The notes beneath the pieces are model-generated. The model was not told the origin of the DNA and searched no databases. It saw nothing but the letters and a program-made list of their open reading frames with translations. The translations under genes were made by a program, and so were the position numbers. This document shows, piece after piece, positions 34,478 through 43,391 of a DNA stretch of 64,000 nt. Origin of the DNA: Fibrobacter succinogenes (GTDB lineage: Bacteria > Fibrobacterota > Fibrobacteria > Fibrobacterales > Fibrobacteraceae); NCBI GenBank assembly GCA_902761355.1, contig CACWJY010000004.1, positions 1 through 64,000 on the forward strand, written 5' to 3'. How positions within the stretch are numbered: the stretch's first letter is position 1; the number at the start of each line of letters is the position of its first letter.

Positions 34478-35347
34478 CTACTTTTCAACCACAATCAGTT
34501 CCGCGGCACCTTGGCCCGGGAGCGGCTTAAATATTTTCACGTTCGTCTGGGTGGCTGGGCCACCGAAGGCTTTCATTTCGCACACGAACAGGTAATTCGT
34601 GCCAGCCACCACCTGCGTCGCGACGCTCAGCGGCTTGAGTCCCAAATAGGCATAGTCCTTGGTCGCTTCGGCAAACGCGGCAGAATCTTCCGCGGCAAGC
34701 GGGCGCTGTTCCGAGTAGCCACCCACGAGCATCTCGTCGGTTTTGCCAGTTGCAAGGTCGGCAAAGAATCCTTCGACTTCCTTCGTGGCAACCTCGGCGC
34801 CATTTTCCGCCGTAATTCGCTTGTTCGAAATTCCATAGGCAAGCGTCACGTTCGCGCTCGGCTCAAGAGTCTTGAGTTCTTCGGCAGACACCTTGCGGCC
34901 ACCGCTACCATAGGTGCAGAACGGCACCACCACCTTTCCACCCAAGTCGTTGGAATCGAGGAAGGTGTAAATCGGCGGAGCAAACGTACCAAACATAATC
35001 GGGTAACCCAGATAAACCGTATCGTACTTGGCAATTTCCGGTCTTGCATTTTCAAGGGCGGGCCACTGCTTACTTCCGCGCTGAGCCTTCACCGCCGCAA
35101 TCGTACTGTCGTAGGTAGAAGGGTAAGCCGTCACCAGTTTGAGTTCTACAGCATCGGCGTTCTTTGCCTTTGCAAAAATTTCTGCGAGCTTCTTGGTAGC
35201 CCCATTCTGCGAATAGTACACCACCACCGACTTGGACGTAGGCGCTGCAGCCTCGACCTGAGCCTCCGCCTGCGATTTTTTATTGGCCTGTTCATTGCAT
35301 GCAACAAGCGCCACTGCGGCCATAGCCACCATCAACTTACGGAACAT
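34478..35347 (-). CDS. Flavodoxin-fold lipoprotein
   Basis: A 289-residue lipoprotein (MFRKLMVAMAAVALVAC, lipobox LVAC). The flavodoxin-like domain starts at SVVVYYSQNGATKKLAEIF (phosphate-binding loop YSQNGAT) and includes YLGYPIMFGTFAPP and FCTYGSGG, both typical FMN-contacting stretches of flavodoxin_4 proteins. An additional about 85-residue C-terminal domain (YLGLKPLSVATQVVAGTNYL) resembles a cystatin-like fold. AGGAGG lies 5 nt before the ATG. A periplasmic redox role is inferred. Confidence 0.8.
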   Translation of the reverse strand: MFRKLMVAMAAVALVACNEQANKKSQAEAQVEAAAPTSKSVVVYYSQNGATKKLAEIFAKAKNADAVELKLVTAYPSTYDSTIAAVKAQRGSKQWPALENARPEIAKYDTVYLGYPIMFGTFAPPIYTFLDSNDLGGKVVVPFCTYGSGGRKVSAEELKTLEPSANVTLAYGISNKRITAENGAEVATKEVEGFFADLATGKTDEMLVGGYSEQRPLAAEDSAAFAEATKDYAYLGLKPLSVATQVVAGTNYLFVCEMKAFGGPATQTNVKIFKPLPGQGAAELIVVEK

Positions 35348-35437
35348 AACGACCTCCTGAAAATTACCTTCTAAAAATAGTCAAAAAAATCCCAATTTTG
35401 TACATTTATAGCAGAACTTCAATACTGGAGGTCCTAT

Positions 35438-36151
35438 ATGATGTTCGATCCTTTATACATGATGATTTTGCTGGTGACGCTCGCCCTTTCGGGTAGTGTT
35501 TCTTGGATGGTCAAGTCTCGTTTTAACGCTGGCCAAAAAGTCGGCATTTCAAGCGGCCTTACCGGTGCCGATGTGGCGAAGGCAATCCTCATGGATGCGG
35601 GCATTACCGACGTGAAGGTGCTGCAGCATCATGGATTCTTGTCGGACCATTACAATCCGCTGAACAAGACTTTGAACTTGTCACCTGAAGTTTATAACGG
35701 CCGCAATGCATCTGCTGCGGGCGTTGCCGCTCACGAAGTGGGTCACGCCATTCAGCATGCGCAGGGGTACTTCCCGCTGTGGCTGCGTTCCTTTATTGTG
35801 CCAGCCGCTAACCTCGGCTCAAATCTTGGTCCGTGGCTTGTGATTCTGGGTATCGTGCTCATGAGTGCGGGTCGTGCGCTCGGTTATTCCCTCGCCGTTG
35901 CAGGTGTGGTGCTGTTCGGCATCGCGACACTCTTTACGCTAGTAACGGTCCCGGTGGAATTCGATGCTTCTTCCCGCGCCAAGAAGGTGCTTGCTCGCCT
36001 CGACATCGTGGCGCAGGGCCGCGAATATAATACGGTTTCGGGAGTGCTGTTTGCCGCAGGGCTTACCTATGTGGCAGCCGCCATCGGTTCTATTATGCAG
36101 TTGCTTTATTGGGCTTACCGGGCCGGGCTCATCGGCGGTCGACGAGACTAA
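35438..36151 (+). CDS. YugP-type zinc metallopeptidase
   Basis: A 237-residue membrane protein of the Zn_peptidase_2 family. Zinc-binding HEVGH lies in GVAAHEVGHAIQHAQGY, preceded by the family stretch SDHYNPLNKTLNLSPEVYNG. Hydrophobic segments at the N-terminus and after residue 120 anchor it (WLVILGIVLMSAGRALGYSL). GGAGG lies 7 nt before the ATG. Its end overlaps the convergent scpA gene by 4 bp. Confidence 0.9.
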   Translation: MMFDPLYMMILLVTLALSGSVSWMVKSRFNAGQKVGISSGLTGADVAKAILMDAGITDVKVLQHHGFLSDHYNPLNKTLNLSPEVYNGRNASAAGVAAHEVGHAIQHAQGYFPLWLRSFIVPAANLGSNLGPWLVILGIVLMSAGRALGYSLAVAGVVLFGIATLFTLVTVPVEFDASSRAKKVLARLDIVAQGREYNTVSGVLFAAGLTYVAAAIGSIMQLLYWAYRAGLIGGRRD

Positions 36152-37608
36152 TCGCCGGAGTGGACTTCGATAGACGGGAAGTCGTCATCGTCGTCAGAAT
36201 TATCTGAATTTTCAGAAGCCTGGGTGTCATAGAACGCCTGGGCTTTTTTCATGAACGCTTCGAATTCTTCGTCCGTCATGTTGTCTGACGGCTGCGGCTC
36301 TTCAGCGGGAGTCTCTTCGACAGGTTCTTCGCTCACGTCATCGCGAGGAGTCGTAGACGATGAAGCGATCCATTCCTCGTTTTCATCCACCGACGTTTCA
36401 ACAACCGGTGCGACGATTTCTTCGACGGGCGTTTCGGGCGCAGATTCAACAACCGGCGCGGTTCCTTCTGCAGGCGTGGCACTTTCAACCGGAGCTTGCG
36501 CAGCATCGCTGCTCGCCGGAGCATTTTCAGCAACAGAGGTAGAATCGGTTGGTAATTCGGTCCCTGAGCTTGTCGAAGGGGTCGAACCATCCGCAGCCTC
36601 GTCTTCCTTCATCATTTCGGCGAACGGGTTTTCCTGCACTTCGCTCAAGTCTTCGCGACCTTCGAGCATGGCGTTCAAATCGTCTTCGCTCACGTTCCGT
36701 CCGCGTTCCGTCCACAGCACGGCTTCGCGCATCACTGCGGCCAAGTCGCCCACGGTCTGTTCCTTGGAGCGAGCAATCGCCTGGTTGCGAATCGCTTCTA
36801 CAAGGCCCGGCTTCACGTCCGGATCCTTGCTAAAGAACACGGTCTCGTGGGCCATTTCTTCGGCGTAGTCGGCATTGTTCTTCTTGCGGTAAATCCAAAT
36901 TGGGCCAAACAGTTCGCTCTGGCGGAACACGATTTCGTCCGTCTTGATCATTTCGAGCATGGCCATGAAGGTCACTGCTGCCACAATCGGGTGAGAATCG
37001 TTATCGAGCAAATCTTCGAACAGGGCGCGGCCATTCACTGACAGGTAATTGTTGATTGCCTGCTGACGGTCCTGAATGGTCACGTAGTCAAGTTCGATAT
37101 GGTGAATCGTTTCCGAAATCTTGGTCTTTAGGCTCTTCTGGTAAGCGCGGAAAAGCTGCCAAATGTTTGCGTCAGCCAAAGTCTCTTCGTCGGTCTGCGT
37201 CTTTTCGAGGCGTCCGCGGGAATACGTACCGAAGTTTTCGCTTTCCATTTCCTGGAGGCCGCTCGCGACTTGCTTAAAGCGCTGGTATTCCAGCATTTCC
37301 TTCATGAGCTGTTCGCGGTCTTCGTTGTATTCCGCTTCCATCTCGGGGTCGCGCTGCTCGGCCGGCAAAAGTTCCTGCACCTTGAGGGCCATCAAGCGGC
37401 TCGCCATGTACAAGAAATCACCCGCCTTCGACAGGTCGGTGCCCTCGTACTCGTTCACCCACTTTAAAAACTGGTCCGCAATTTCGGCAATCGAAATCTG
37501 TTCGAGCGGGACTTCCTTCTTCTGAACAAGATACACCAGCAAGTCCATCGGACCATTGAACGCCCCGATGCGTACTTCGTATTCTTCCTGTTCTTCGACT
37601 TCGGTCAT
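36148..37608 (-). CDS. scpA: Segregation and condensation protein A with a long acidic tail
   Basis: A 486-residue ScpA. Residues 1-260 contain the kleisin core (FNGPMDLLVYLVQKKEVPL, ASRLMALKVQELLP, winged-helix FMAMLEMIKTDEIVFRQ). This subunit bridges the SMC heads in chromosome condensation. Typical ScpA is about 230-280 residues; here about 200 extra residues rich in Glu, Pro, Ser and Ala follow. Within that tail a palindromic repeat (36559-36586) is read as STPSTSSGTE. No clear ribosome site is seen before the ATG at 37608. ScpB is not in the window. Confidence 0.9.
   Translation of the reverse strand: MTEVEEQEEYEVRIGAFNGPMDLLVYLVQKKEVPLEQISIAEIADQFLKWVNEYEGTDLSKAGDFLYMASRLMALKVQELLPAEQRDPEMEAEYNEDREQLMKEMLEYQRFKQVASGLQEMESENFGTYSRGRLEKTQTDEETLADANIWQLFRAYQKSLKTKISETIHHIELDYVTIQDRQQAINNYLSVNGRALFEDLLDNDSHPIVAAVTFMAMLEMIKTDEIVFRQSELFGPIWIYRKKNNADYAEEMAHETVFFSKDPDVKPGLVEAIRNQAIARSKEQTVGDLAAVMREAVLWTERGRNVSEDDLNAMLEGREDLSEVQENPFAEMMKEDEAADGSTPSTSSGTELPTDSTSVAENAPASSDAAQAPVESATPAEGTAPVVESAPETPVEEIVAPVVETSVDENEEWIASSSTTPRDDVSEEPVEETPAEEPQPSDNMTDEEFEAFMKKAQAFYDTQASENSDNSDDDDDFPSIEVHSGD
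36559..36586. repeat. REP-like palindrome inside scpA
   Basis: The plus strand has ccctgagcttgtcgaaggg (36562-36580) with flanking ggt/gtcg. The ends pair (ccct...aggg) to form a small hairpin. The same core is familiar as a dispersed repeat in many unrelated genomes. Here it lies in frame in the variable tail of ScpA. Confidence 0.7.
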
Positions 37609-37682
37609 TTACGGTAAATGTAGTTAAAATCATTCGGCCTGAACGCGTTTTCAGAGCGCGAAGGCGAATTCCACTCGGCGAT

Positions 37683-38084
37683 TTAATCTTTCAATTCTTC
37701 AATTTTGACGAGCATCTTTTCGGAGAAGTGTTCGAAAGCGTTGATGTAGCTGTCGTAAACTCGATTTAGCACAGCCTCAAACGCTTCTTCGTCATAAACA
37801 TGCGTTGCGGAGTTTCGGTCTTTTAACATCTGCAACCAGGTTTGCTCATCATCAATGAAATTATACTTGAAACCAGCCTTGAGGATTTCGCGCGGAGAAC
37901 CGTTCTCGGCTTCGTTAATGGCGTGGGCTCGCATAACTTCTTGTAAAGTTTTCCATGACAACTCAAAAGCGAGACTAAATTGTCCGATAACACCAGTACG
38001 ATAAATTTCATCGCTTTTTGCCATATCGCGATTGGAGTTTTTCAGCACGTCAAAACATGCAACAAAGTTGTCAAACTTTTGCAT
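37683..38084 (-). CDS. HEPN toxin / nucleotidyltransferase-substrate-binding protein (HI0074 family)
   Basis: A 133-residue helical protein of the HI0074/HepT type. The HEPN RNase motif RX4HXY is visible as Arg90, His95 and Tyr97 in RNSATHVY. In characterised MNT-HEPN modules the HEPN partner is the RNase toxin and the Tyr is the site of AMPylation by the MNT antitoxin. It overlaps the upstream nucleotidyltransferase gene by 14 bp. The ATG at 38084 has GGGAG 9 nt upstream. Confidence 0.85.
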   Translation of the reverse strand: MQKFDNFVACFDVLKNSNRDMAKSDEIYRTGVIGQFSLAFELSWKTLQEVMRAHAINEAENGSPREILKAGFKYNFIDDEQTWLQMLKDRNSATHVYDEEAFEAVLNRVYDSYINAFEHFSEKMLVKIEELKD

Positions 38085-38355
38085 AAAGCAGGACTCCCTC
38101 GCGCTGGATGTTGTCTTTCAATTTTCTTGAAGCAACTCCGTCCATGTTAATTACATCGAACGAAAGCAAGGTGTCTGCTTTTTCTTCAAGCAGTTCCTCA
38201 AAACGGGCCAGATTGCCGCCGGACACCGCGAGGTCAATATCACTGCGTTCGCGGTTTGTACCTCGTGCCCTAGAACCAAATAGAATAACACGGTCAAGGA
38301 AACATTCCTTGGCAAAGGTCTCTATCTGGTGCATTATGTTTATCGGCAAGTTCAT
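38071..38355 (-). CDS. Minimal nucleotidyltransferase (MNT antitoxin)
   Basis: A 94-residue nucleotidyltransferase with the signature GSRARGTNRERSDIDLAV (Gly-Ser and the two catalytic Asp). It pairs with the HEPN gene downstream, overlapping by 14 bp. GGAG lies 7 nt before the ATG. Known MNT partners neutralise HEPN toxins by adding AMP. The pair lies in an accessory stretch next to a restriction-modification gene. Confidence 0.87.
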   Translation of the reverse strand: MNLPINIMHQIETFAKECFLDRVILFGSRARGTNRERSDIDLAVSGGNLARFEELLEEKADTLLSFDVINMDGVASRKLKDNIQREGVLLYAKV

Positions 38356-38478
38356 TTGATGCTCCGTTTACAATATACATTATTTACGGGAAGAATGGGC
38401 ATGTTTATTGCAAGAAGGGGGCCGTATCCCCCTGGTTCGCACTACGTTGCTCTCCACCCCCTCGCCTAAGGGCGGACA

Positions 38479-38505
38479 GCACTTAGCACTTTTAGTGCTT
38501 AGTGC
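38479..38505. repeat. Hairpin repeat shared with 55414-55433
   Basis: The reverse complement contains taagcactaaaagtgctaagtg. The plus strand at 55414-55433 reads taagcactaaagcgctaagtg, a match with one base missing and one changed. It is probably a small dispersed hairpin repeat. Confidence 0.5.
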
Positions 38506-38659
38506 GCATGGCCACCAGGGTGGGGTTCCACCCCCTAAAACCCCCGAATTGTCACTTCCGCTTGATGCGGCATCTCCTTTTTTACTATCATTCGTTTTGA
38601 CATAGCCTGTGGCGTAAAAACCGCAGGCGCGAGTTTAACGTAGAGTTAGCTCTTATTCT

Positions 38660-38783
38660 CGTAATGGAAATCTGGTAAATTTTCAATGTGCACGAGAGTA
38701 TGAGAGTGAACACTCACGTCCAGCAATGGGCGTGGGTCGTTTGTTCTTGTTTCGTGCATAGGTTTACCAGAGCCTCCATTACG
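38660..38783. other. 124-bp nested inverted-repeat element, possible structured RNA or MITE-like unit
   Basis: Outer arms cgtaatggaaatctggtaaa (38660-38679) and tttaccag...ccattacg (38763-38783) pair over about 17 bp with one internal bulge. Inside them tgcacga (38689-38695) pairs with tcgtgca (38752-38758), and actcacgtcc (38712-38721) pairs with gggcgtgggt (38728-38737) with two G-U pairs around loop agcaat. The three helices are nested in order. No target-site duplication is obvious. I do not recognise a known RNA family. Confidence 0.5.
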
Positions 38784-38851
38784 GCAAGTGCATTCGACGC
38801 CACGCTTTTTTTGTGGATTGATTGCAAGGCATAAGGGCTAAAGGAGCCCTT

Positions 38852-41269
38852 ATGAGCCTGTTCGAAAAACTGCAAAAAGCCTCGTCCGAAGAAGACGTGA
38901 AGGCGGAATACATCAAGGCACTGCACCTTAAGCAGGTTCAGCGAAACCTGATAGATATTCAGACGCGCGAAGTCTGGTTCGAGGCGAAATTCGGCTCCAA
39001 GAAGTCGCTCTACGAGATGTTCACGCAGCTGCTTTTCTATATCCACCGGGCACTCAAGGATGGCGAGCATATTCCTCCGTTCCTTTGCGTGGTCGATAGC
39101 GTCAAGGCCGCCATCATGAAGACAGATGTCGCGCTCCCGCTTTTACAAGACAAGAACGTCCACATCAAGTGGGGCAAGTCCGCCAGCGACGTAACGCAGG
39201 ATGCGCTAGATATTGTTTCGCAGTACATCGGCACACATTTCGTGAGTTTCAATATCGAAACCCACGAGAAAGAATTTATCGACACTTTGCGAAACGCCAT
39301 AGAAAAAGGCGAAATCATCCGCACGCAAATTACGCCTGACAATCTGAAGCAGGTTTTCGACAAATGGGTCGAAACGGTCGGCAAGGAAATCGTGAATGCA
39401 GAACCCGAAAATTTCGCGGAATTTTTCTATGCCGATGTAATGAGCGACGGCAAGGTCAGCACACACGAACATTTGTCTGCAGAACTGCTACACAAGGGCG
39501 ACAAACCGATATTTCTGCTGAACGGGAAAACTTACGAAATCGCGAGTATGGATGGTTACAGCCAGTTCTGGGCGATTTACGATAGGCCGCCCAAAGAGGA
39601 ATTCCGCAGTTACTTGCTGGAACGCCGCGACAGCCTGATTCCCGTTGACGAACGGACTTTCAAGGGAGCCTACTACACTCCGCTCAATGTAGTTGACAAG
39701 GCTTACGACTTGCTAGAAAAGACGCTTGGTTCGAACTGGCAGAAGGACTATTATGTGTGGGATATGTGCTGCGGAGTCGGAAACCTCGAAGCCAAGCATT
39801 CCAACCATCGTCATCTGTTCATGAGTACCCTCGATCAAGAAGACGTGAATATAATGAAGGCGGCGAAGATTTGTGTGTCCGCCGAGCGTTTTCAATATGA
39901 TTATTTGAACGATGATATTACCGATGACGGAGAGATTGATTACAGCCTTACGAAAAAGATTCCTCAGGCTTTGCAGAATGTAATTCGTGATGCAAACGAA
40001 GGAAAGAAGAAATTATTAGTGCTGATAAATCCACCTTTTGGAGAAGCCACCAGTTCAGATAATGCAAGAAAGGGGGCAGGAACGAACGCCAGTAAAACTG
40101 GTATTGCCGACTCCAAATGGGGTTTAAATGGAATGCAGGAATGGGGTAAAGCAGGAAATGAACTGTTCACGCAATTTATTACAAGAATAGCAAAAGAACT
40201 GCCCGAAGCAACAATAGCGATGTTCAGCAAGATGAAACATATCGCTTCTCAAACTATGTTGGACTTTAGAAATGTATGGAAAGCAAAATATTTAGGTGGT
40301 TTTATAGTTCATTCTAAATCTTTTGATGGATTGAGAGGTGATTTCCCGATAGGTTTTCTCATTTGGAAGACTGGGAAGACTCATTATATATTCCCTGAAG
40401 AAATCAGCTGTGAGGTTTTAGACAAGAATACAAATCCTATAGGAGAAAAGAAGTTCTACAACGCCCCTACTGAAAAATATTTAACCAATTGGATTGTTAG
40501 ACCCAAATCAAATAAGCAGGATGTCATTCCTTTAAAAAATGCTATTGACCCTGCTACAGCAACAAAAGATTTGCGAGGAACAAAATGGTCAAATTCCGCA
40601 TTAGCATACTTTTGGTGCAATAGCAATGATTTACAACAAGCTGAGGCAAGAACAGCTCTATTTTCATCAGGTTTCAACGGTGGGCATGGTATATATGTCA
40701 ATGAAATGAACCTTTGGCAGGTTGCTGTCGTATTCTCTGTTCGTAGATTATATGCCCATGATTGGAAAAAAGATTGCGACCAGTTCCTCCAGCCAAATTG
40801 CGAATTGCCCGAAGATTTCAAAAATGATTGCCTAGTATGGATGCTGTTCAATGGATCAAATCTCACCGCCAGCGCTAATGACCTTGAATGGAATGGCAAA
40901 AAATGGAATATTGTCAATCACTTTATTCCCTTCACTGAAGAAGAAGTCGGTGCAAGCGACCGCTTCGAAAGTGATTTTATGGTGCAGTACATGCAGGGCA
41001 AAACCTTCAGCACCGAAGCACAAGATGTCCTTGATGAAGGCCGCAAAATTTGGGCAGCCTACTTCAAACAAACCTTCAACCACAAAATCCGCGAAGAATT
41101 GAAACTCAACCGTCCCGATGTCGGCTGGTATCAAATTCGCCAGGCACTGAAAGCCCAAAATGAATCCGGCAACTCCGTTCCCGTCAGTTTTGCCACCTTT
41201 GAAGCCGCCTACAAAGCCCTATCCGAAAAACTCCGTCCACAAGTCTATCAATACGGGTTCTTGAAATAA
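38852..41269 (+). CDS. Type IIG-like fused endonuclease and N6-adenine methyltransferase
   Basis: An 805-residue protein. The N-terminus has a PD-(D/E)XK-like site (Asp35, Glu44, Lys46 in WFEAKFG). The methyltransferase part has GAYYTP (about 271), the SAM loop DMCCGVGNLE (about 303) and catalytic NPPF (about 393), in gamma-class order. The C-terminal part should recognise the DNA target. AAAGGAG lies 6 nt before the ATG. Codon use changes inside the gene: about 39900-40900 is AT-rich (many AAT, TTA, AGA) while both ends match the chromosome. Likely restriction-modification; PglX-like or methylation-only roles are alternatives. Confidence 0.82.
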   Translation: MSLFEKLQKASSEEDVKAEYIKALHLKQVQRNLIDIQTREVWFEAKFGSKKSLYEMFTQLLFYIHRALKDGEHIPPFLCVVDSVKAAIMKTDVALPLLQDKNVHIKWGKSASDVTQDALDIVSQYIGTHFVSFNIETHEKEFIDTLRNAIEKGEIIRTQITPDNLKQVFDKWVETVGKEIVNAEPENFAEFFYADVMSDGKVSTHEHLSAELLHKGDKPIFLLNGKTYEIASMDGYSQFWAIYDRPPKEEFRSYLLERRDSLIPVDERTFKGAYYTPLNVVDKAYDLLEKTLGSNWQKDYYVWDMCCGVGNLEAKHSNHRHLFMSTLDQEDVNIMKAAKICVSAERFQYDYLNDDITDDGEIDYSLTKKIPQALQNVIRDANEGKKKLLVLINPPFGEATSSDNARKGAGTNASKTGIADSKWGLNGMQEWGKAGNELFTQFITRIAKELPEATIAMFSKMKHIASQTMLDFRNVWKAKYLGGFIVHSKSFDGLRGDFPIGFLIWKTGKTHYIFPEEISCEVLDKNTNPIGEKKFYNAPTEKYLTNWIVRPKSNKQDVIPLKNAIDPATATKDLRGTKWSNSALAYFWCNSNDLQQAEARTALFSSGFNGGHGIYVNEMNLWQVAVVFSVRRLYAHDWKKDCDQFLQPNCELPEDFKNDCLVWMLFNGSNLTASANDLEWNGKKWNIVNHFIPFTEEEVGASDRFESDFMVQYMQGKTFSTEAQDVLDEGRKIWAAYFKQTFNHKIREELKLNRPDVGWYQIRQALKAQNESGNSVPVSFATFEAAYKALSEKLRPQVYQYGFLK

Positions 41270-41370
41270 ATTGATTTTTGCTTATCATGTAATTTGCACT
41301 GCTCTGTAAAACAAAAATGTGCGAACTCACTAAAGAAGAATTTTACCTTTTTAGACTTTAACTAAGAACA

Positions 41371-41388
41371 GCCTCCCGTTAGGGAGGC
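41371..41388 (-). terminator. Terminator after glmS
   Basis: A 7-bp GC-rich stem gcctccc/gggaggc with a 4-nt loop, 52 nt after the glmS stop. The minus-strand T tract is weak (TGTTCTT). It could also serve the convergent methyltransferase gene. Confidence 0.55.
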
Positions 41389-41439
41389 CTGCTTATAACC
41401 TTGCGGCGTAGCCGCGATTATTCCAATAACCAGCGGGGC

Positions 41440-43266
41440 TTATTCCACAGTCACGCTCTTGGCGAGGTTGCGCGGCTGGTCCACGTCGTTTCCGCGGAGC
41501 ACGGCGATGTGGTAGGCCAAGAGCTGGAGCGGCACGCATGTCACGATCGGCATGAGCATCGGGATAGTCTTCGGAACCTTGATCAAGTGGTCGGCAATTT
41601 CGTCGAGCGGGTGGCAATCTTCGGTAGAGATGGCAATCACCTTACCGCCACGGGCCTTGATTTCGCGCACGTTGCTAATCACCTTGTCGAACAGGGCGTC
41701 CTTCGGGGCAATTACCACGACCGGCATATTTTCATCAATCAAGGCAATCGGGCCGTGTTTCATTTCGGCGGCGGGGTAACCTTCGGCGTGAATGTAGCTG
41801 ATTTCCTTGAGCTTCAACGCGCCTTCCATGGCGACCGGGTAGTTGAAGTGGCGCCCCAGATACAAGAAGTTGTTCGCCTTTGCGTACTTGTTCGCGATAC
41901 CTGCAATCTGGTCCGAAAGCTTGAGGGTCTGTTCCACGAGTTCCGGGAGTTCCTGCATCGATTTCACGATGTCGGAGCCAGCCTCAAAAGAAAGTCTGCG
42001 CTGGCGGCCAAGCAAAAGGGCAATCATGGCGAGTACGGTCACCTGGCTCGTGAAAGCCTTGGTCGACGCCACGCCGATTTCGGGACCTGCGTGCAGGTAA
42101 ACGCCGCCGTCGCTTGTGCGGGCGATAGTCGAACCCACACCGTTACAAATAGCAAGCGCGGTGGCACCCTTCTGCTGAGCTTCCTTAAGGGCGGCAAGCG
42201 TATCGGCGGTTTCGCCGGACTGGCTAATGGCAAGTACGAGCGTACCCGGCTTGATAATCGGGTTACGGTAACGGAATTCCGAGGCGTATTCGACTTCGAC
42301 CGGGACGCCGGCCAAGTCTTCGATCATGTATTCGCCGACCATACCGGCATAGTAGCTGGTACCGCAGGCGGTAATAATGATACGGTTGATGTTCCTCAGT
42401 TCCTTGATATTGGTGTCGAGGCCTGCAAGCTTGGCATTGCCTTCGGCATACAGCAGGCGGCCGCGCATGGTGTTGCGGAGCACTTCGGGCTGTTCAAAAA
42501 TTTCCTTGAGCATGAAGTGGGCAAAGCCGCCCTTTGCGATGGCGTCGGCATCGAATTCCACGTCTTGCACTTCGTGCTGCACCGGCTGGCTGTGCGTATT
42601 CAACAGATTGTAGCCGTCTTTCTTGATTTCGACGATGTCGTTGTCATCAAGATACACCACTTTCTGCGTATGCATAATGATAGCAGAAACGTCAGAAGCG
42701 AGGTAGAATTCGTTCTGACCAATACCCAAAATAAGCGGAGATCCACGACGGGCGCCAATGAGCGTACCGGGTTCGCTCTTACAGATAACCGCAAGGCCAA
42801 ACGTACCTTCAATCAAAGAAATAGCCTTAAGCACGGCCTCTTTCAGGTTGCCCTTGTAGTAGCGGGCAATCAGGTGGGCCACCACTTCGGTATCGGTTTC
42901 AGACTTGAATTCAATCCCTTCTGACTGAAGTTTTCTCTTTAAAACAGCATAGTTTTCAATGATGCCATTGTGAACAATCGAAATATTGCCGTCAAAACTC
43001 TGGTGCGGGTGGGCGTTTTCTTCGGTCGGAGCGCCGTGAGTCGCCCAACGGGTATGCGCAATACCAACGCTTCCATGGAGCGGCTTATTCTTCAATTTTT
43101 CTTCGAGAGCCGAAATTTTTCCGGACGCACGGACGGTTTCAATCTTTCCGCCTTCAATCAGGGCCACGCCCGAGCTGTCGTATCCACGGTATTCCAGTTT
43201 CTTAAGTCCACCAACCAAAATGGGTAGGGCGTCATTTGAACCGATATATCCGACAATTCCGCACAT
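41440..43266 (-). CDS. glmS: Glutamine-fructose-6-phosphate aminotransferase
   Basis: A 608-residue full-length GlmS making glucosamine-6-phosphate for cell-wall precursors. The N-terminal Cys2 (MCGIVGYIG) is the glutaminase nucleophile, with LEYRGYDSSG and HTRWATHG nearby. Two SIS domains follow (ISQSGETADT and the second near YLGRHFNYPVAMEG), and the end LAKSVTVE is typical. AAGGA precedes the ATG. The 125 bp upstream show no glmS ribozyme. Confidence 0.96.
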   Translation of the reverse strand: MCGIVGYIGSNDALPILVGGLKKLEYRGYDSSGVALIEGGKIETVRASGKISALEEKLKNKPLHGSVGIAHTRWATHGAPTEENAHPHQSFDGNISIVHNGIIENYAVLKRKLQSEGIEFKSETDTEVVAHLIARYYKGNLKEAVLKAISLIEGTFGLAVICKSEPGTLIGARRGSPLILGIGQNEFYLASDVSAIIMHTQKVVYLDDNDIVEIKKDGYNLLNTHSQPVQHEVQDVEFDADAIAKGGFAHFMLKEIFEQPEVLRNTMRGRLLYAEGNAKLAGLDTNIKELRNINRIIITACGTSYYAGMVGEYMIEDLAGVPVEVEYASEFRYRNPIIKPGTLVLAISQSGETADTLAALKEAQQKGATALAICNGVGSTIARTSDGGVYLHAGPEIGVASTKAFTSQVTVLAMIALLLGRQRRLSFEAGSDIVKSMQELPELVEQTLKLSDQIAGIANKYAKANNFLYLGRHFNYPVAMEGALKLKEISYIHAEGYPAAEMKHGPIALIDENMPVVVIAPKDALFDKVISNVREIKARGGKVIAISTEDCHPLDEIADHLIKVPKTIPMLMPIVTCVPLQLLAYHIAVLRGNDVDQPRNLAKSVTVE

Positions 43267-43391
43267 AATAAAATCCTTGATTTGTTAACGAAACGCAATA
43301 TACCAATTTCTTTTGGTAAAAATGAGTTACAAATGGTCTTTTGTTGTAAGATTTTGTTATTTTTTCCCCTGTCTAACCAAAAGAGGAATAA

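Larger units (their letters stand above)
38356..38851. other. Gene-free accessory stretch with hairpins
   Basis: No convincing gene. It holds an imperfect 12-bp hairpin gcacttagcact/agtgcttagtgc at 38479-38505, a ggtgggg/ccacccc type hairpin near 38520-38537, a cctgtgg/ccgcagg hairpin near 38607-38628 and the 124-bp nested inverted repeat at 38660-38783. The ribosome site AAAGGAG of the next gene is at 38840-38846. Confidence 0.6.

Noticed and set aside
38660..38783. Retron msr-msd or 6S RNA
   Set aside because: No reverse transcriptase gene is nearby, and the element lacks the large central bubble expected of 6S RNA, so I left it unnamed.
41317..41361. A 14-codon frame downstream of the methyltransferase gene
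   Set aside because: It has no ribosome site and is too short to distinguish from chance.
43267..43391. glmS ribozyme
   Set aside because: The 125 bp before glmS lack room and conserved core for the ribozyme, which is typical of Gram-positive glmS genes.
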